Assembly: GCA_945865705.1 (NCBI GenBank)
Contig: CAMBEY010000149.1
Span: 1-7,109 of the forward strand
Origin: Candidatus Sulfopaludibacter sp. SbA3
GTDB lineage: Bacteria > Acidobacteriota > Terriglobia > 2-12-FULL-54-10
DNA: 7,109 nucleotides
Direction: 5' to 3'
How positions within the stretch are numbered: position 1 is the first letter of the stretch; each line of letters opens with the position of its first letter. The notes beneath the pieces are model-generated. The model was not told the DNA's origin. It saw nothing but the letters and a program-made list of their open reading frames with translations, and did not search any database. Positions 4,941-7,109 of this stretch are shown here, one piece after another. The translations under genes and the position numbers were made by a program.

Positions 4941-6902
4941 ATGCAATTTAACAAGATGACGCTGCGTCGGATGTCTGTGAGCCTTCGCGGCCTGATGTCC
5001 GGCCTGATGTCCGGCTTGATGTTCGGATTTTTACTGGCCAGTAGCGCGGCCTTTGCGCAGCAGACCGCCACCGTGCCCGTGCAGGTGATCTCCTATGCTG
5101 ACATGGTGATCCACAACGGCAAGGTGGTTACCATGGATGACGCCACCACCAATCAAGTAGTGGGAACCATCGGCCAGGCCATGGCCATGCGCGATGGCAA
5201 GATTCTCGCCGTCGGCAACAACGCGGACATGATGCTGTACGCCGGACCTAAGACCACCAAAATCGATCTGCGCGGACGCACCGTGATCCCCGGCATCATG
5301 GATTCGCACACCCACATCCACAACAACGCCGTCTCGCGTTACGCCAAGGAACATCCCGAGATGATGGCGGCGGTCTCGCGCCAGTTTTCCGTTGCGGGCA
5401 AGGACTATGGAGAGTTGCGGAAGGGCATCGAAATTGTGCTCAAAGAGAACATGGCCAACGCGCCGAAAGATCAGTGGGCCTACATCAATCTGCCCACCGG
5501 CGGAAACTCCGGCTTGGGCATCGGCCCGAAGTTTTTGCAGGAGCGCGGCATCACGCGCGCCGATCTGGACAAGCTGGCTCCCGAGAATCCGGTGATGATC
5601 CAGTCGCATCCCGTCTACACGGTGAACAGCGCGGGGATCAAGATGATCGGCGAAATCTACCAGTCCGATCCCGAGCAGGCCATGGGCCTGCAGGGCATGG
5701 ACAAGCAGGGCCTCGGCGATCTGACCGAGTACGCCCGCTCGCTGGCCGCTGATCTTTATTTCCACGACAAGGTCGATCTGCTGGCCAACGTGGTGGAGGA
5801 AGACCTGGTGAAGAACGCCGCCATCGGCATCACCACTTATTCATCGCACATGGTGGGCCTGGTCTACATGCACGCCTTCATGAAGCTGCAGCGCGAAAAC
5901 AGAATGCCGCTGCGTTTTGCCTACACGGACTACTTCGGCTTCGAGGGCAACGCCAATCCTTCGGCTTTCTATCTGCGCCTCGGCGACATGGCCGGCCTCG
6001 GCACGCCCTACTTCTGGCAGAGCGGCGTGGGCTTGCAGAACATCGACGGCGGCCCGCCCACCATCTGCTCCACGATGGAAGCGCCGGCGGAGGTGAAGGT
6101 GCGCGAGTGGTGCCGCGTCGAACCCGGCAACACCATGGCCAAGGCCATCTACACCATCATCCGCTCGCGTCAGCGTCTCACCGTGGGCCACTCCTACGGC
6201 GACAAGGGCGTCAGCAACATCATGGACATCATCGATCAGGTGATGAAGGACGATCACTCCATCACCAAGGACTATATCCGTTCGCGGCGCTTCAGCTCCG
6301 ACCATTGCGGCTTCTACCCGAGTCCGGCGCAGATGCCGCGCCTGAAGGATTTCAACTGGATCATCAGTTGCAACGGCGCCTTCATCAACCGCAGCACGCC
6401 TTACCTGAAGATTTACGGCGAGCGCTACGGCAAGTGGATCTCGCCGGCCAAGGGCCTGATTAACGCGGGCGTGCGCGTGGTCTACGAAAACGAGGAGTCC
6501 TGGGGCGACCCTTCAGGCAACCCGGAGACCTACTTCAGCTCCGCCGCGCTGCTGATCACCCGCAAGAACGACGAGGGCAACGTGATCGCGCCGGAAGAGC
6601 GCATCGACCGCATCACGCTGATGAAGATGATGACCGTCTGGCAGGGCGAGTATTTCCAGAAGGAGAAGGAACTGGGCACGCTCGAGCCGGGCAAGCTGGC
6701 CGACTTCGTGGTGCTCAACAAGGACTACTTCACCATTCCAGAGGATCAGATCGGCAGCACCTACCCGGAGATGACCGTGGTCGGCGGCAAGCCCGTCTTC
6801 TGGCGCGAGGCCTTCGCTAAAGAAGGGGGCCACACCGGCGTCGGCACGCAGGTGAAGTACGCCAACCTGCCGAAGACGGACCCCAACGGCGCTGGCAACT
6901 AG
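4941..6902 (+). CDS. Secreted amidohydrolase, Amidohydro_3 (YtcJ-like) long form
   Basis: A 653-residue exported metal-dependent hydrolase. Residues 1-39 form a signal peptide: basic MQFNKMTLRRMSVSLR, a hydrophobic stretch, then AFA|QQ. The adjacent arginines (9-10) leave Tat export possible, though the motif is not classical. The mature part shows the amidohydrolase plan: an N-terminal beta-sandwich strand (ADMVIHNGKVVTMDD), PGIMDSHTHIH with metal ligands His123 and His125, SHPVYTVNSAGI (His223, where the family usually has DGHS..VNS.AL), VGHSYGDKGV (His417, Asp421; family HaiGD), SSDHCGF (Asp454-His455; family EHaq), and the C-terminal GTLEPGKLADFVVLNKDYFTIP...MTVVGGKPVF. At the strand-8 position, where the family has GSD, this protein reads VVYENEESWGDP. 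I prefer ATG 4941 over the adjoining GTG 4938 because AGGGAA (4929-4934) is 6 nt from the ATG and only 3 from the GTG. The substrate is unknown; relatives cleave amides, formamides or cyclic amides. Confidence 0.93.
   Translation: MQFNKMTLRRMSVSLRGLMSGLMSGLMFGFLLASSAAFAQQTATVPVQVISYADMVIHNGKVVTMDDATTNQVVGTIGQAMAMRDGKILAVGNNADMMLYAGPKTTKIDLRGRTVIPGIMDSHTHIHNNAVSRYAKEHPEMMAAVSRQFSVAGKDYGELRKGIEIVLKENMANAPKDQWAYINLPTGGNSGLGIGPKFLQERGITRADLDKLAPENPVMIQSHPVYTVNSAGIKMIGEIYQSDPEQAMGLQGMDKQGLGDLTEYARSLAADLYFHDKVDLLANVVEEDLVKNAAIGITTYSSHMVGLVYMHAFMKLQRENRMPLRFAYTDYFGFEGNANPSAFYLRLGDMAGLGTPYFWQSGVGLQNIDGGPPTICSTMEAPAEVKVREWCRVEPGNTMAKAIYTIIRSRQRLTVGHSYGDKGVSNIMDIIDQVMKDDHSITKDYIRSRRFSSDHCGFYPSPAQMPRLKDFNWIISCNGAFINRSTPYLKIYGERYGKWISPAKGLINAGVRVVYENEESWGDPSGNPETYFSSAALLITRKNDEGNVIAPEERIDRITLMKMMTVWQGEYFQKEKELGTLEPGKLADFVVLNKDYFTIPEDQIGSTYPEMTVVGGKPVFWREAFAKEGGHTGVGTQVKYANLPKTDPNGAGN
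4988..5023 (+). repeat. In-frame 12-bp triplication inside the signal peptide
   Basis: CGGCCTGATGTC (4988-4999) is repeated exactly at 5000-5011, and a third copy with two changes occupies 5012-5023. In the reading frame this gives GLMS-GLMS-GLMF at residues 17-28, which is the hydrophobic core of the amidohydrolase signal peptide. Because the unit is 12 bp, gain or loss of a copy keeps the frame. Confidence 0.85.
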
Positions 6903-6936
6903 GTTGGTGTTCCGGCATACGTTGACTGACTAATGC

Positions 6937-7017
6937 TGTCATTCTGAGCGGAGCGAAGGATATGCTTTTCTCTCCTTCTTGGGGAAAAGCAGATCCTTCG
7001 CTCCGCTCAGAATGACA
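6937..7017. repeat. 34-bp near-perfect inverted repeat (dispersed palindrome type)
   Basis: Arms at 6937-6970 and 6984-7017 pair over 34 bp with a single mismatch (a C-A opposition near the inner third) and enclose only 13 nt. One arm begins TGTCATTCTGAGCGGAGCGA. It starts 35 nt after the amidohydrolase stop. There is no T-run after the stem, but a hairpin of this strength could end or protect the transcript. Motifs of the form GTCATTCTGAGCG(A/G)AGCGAAG are, from memory, very frequent in acidobacterial intergenic DNA, which supports both the repeat call and the host guess. Confidence 0.88.
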
Positions 7018-7024
7018 ACGATTG

Positions 7025-7109
7025 AAAACCCATCCCCCCCCCTATTTCCCCATTCCCTATTCCTCCCAACCCCCAACCCCCAACCCCCAATCCCTAACCC
7101 CCAATTCAC
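7025..7109. repeat. G-free C-rich tract with AACCCCC heptamer repeats
   Basis: From 7025 to the window end the plus strand has no G at all in 85 nt. It contains a run of nine C (7034-7042), several CCC or CCCC runs, then heptamers in phase: AACCCCC at 7068-7074, 7075-7081 and 7082-7088, a degenerate AATCCCT (7089-7095), and AACCCCC again at 7096-7102. The minus strand therefore has many closely spaced runs of 3-9 G with 2-4 nt loops, which fits G-quadruplex formation; the C strand could form an i-motif. No gene is present. The tract may continue beyond the window. Confidence 0.8.

Noticed and set aside
5031..5765. 244-codon minus-strand frame opposite the amidohydrolase
   Set aside because: Antisense shadow; the His/Gly/Val-rich product mirrors the codon bias of the real gene on the plus strand.
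1..7109. CRISPR array, tRNA/rRNA, transposase, toxin-antitoxin or phage genes
   Set aside because: Looked for on both strands; no regularly spaced repeats with spacers, no tRNA-like cloverleaf and no matching protein motifs were seen.

Overview
The window reads as ordinary chromosomal DNA of a GC-rich, Gram-negative-like bacterium, most likely an acidobacterium (Acidobacteriota, Solibacter/Bryobacter-like or Koribacter-like). That assignment is inferred from three things. A secreted propeller protein resembles conserved hypothetical proteins I associate with this phylum. The ferrochelatase has an acidobacterial flavour (LFQLGGPDSL...AVEPFL start). The dyad repeats at both ends resemble intergenic palindromes that I recall as abundant in acidobacterial genomes. 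No database was searched.

Layout, left to right. A 24-bp perfect inverted repeat (29-113) overlaps the 3' end of a small zinc-ribbon/single-membrane-span protein gene (424-95, minus). That gene has its own extended -10 promoter and lies just downstream of a complete ferrochelatase gene, hemH (1485-493, minus). A ~450-bp stretch without a convincing gene follows (1486-1933); it holds two separate 14-bp tandem duplications and a 10-bp dyad. Next come a secreted beta-propeller/sialidase-like protein (2944-1934, minus, TTG start) and a large polytopic GT-C-type membrane protein (4693 or 4633 down to 3113, minus). A 244-bp divergent intergenic region carries a TATAAT box ahead of a secreted long-form amidohydrolase (4941-6902, plus). 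The right end holds a 34-bp near-perfect hairpin repeat and an 85-nt stretch with no G on the plus strand, containing AACCCCC heptamer repeats.

The five genes do not form an evident pathway. Ferrochelatase is a housekeeping heme enzyme. The propeller protein and the amidohydrolase are both exported and could act on external glycans or nitrogenous substrates. The GT-C protein would modify envelope or secreted molecules from a polyprenyl-linked sugar donor. The gaps (68, 448 and 168 bp between the minus-strand genes) suggest separate transcription units rather than one operon. I found no CRISPR array, RNA gene, transposase, phage gene or defence system. The most unusual items are the repeats (stop codon inside a palindrome, in-frame triplication inside a signal peptide, G-free heptamer tract) and substitutions at expected metal/catalytic positions in the amidohydrolase.
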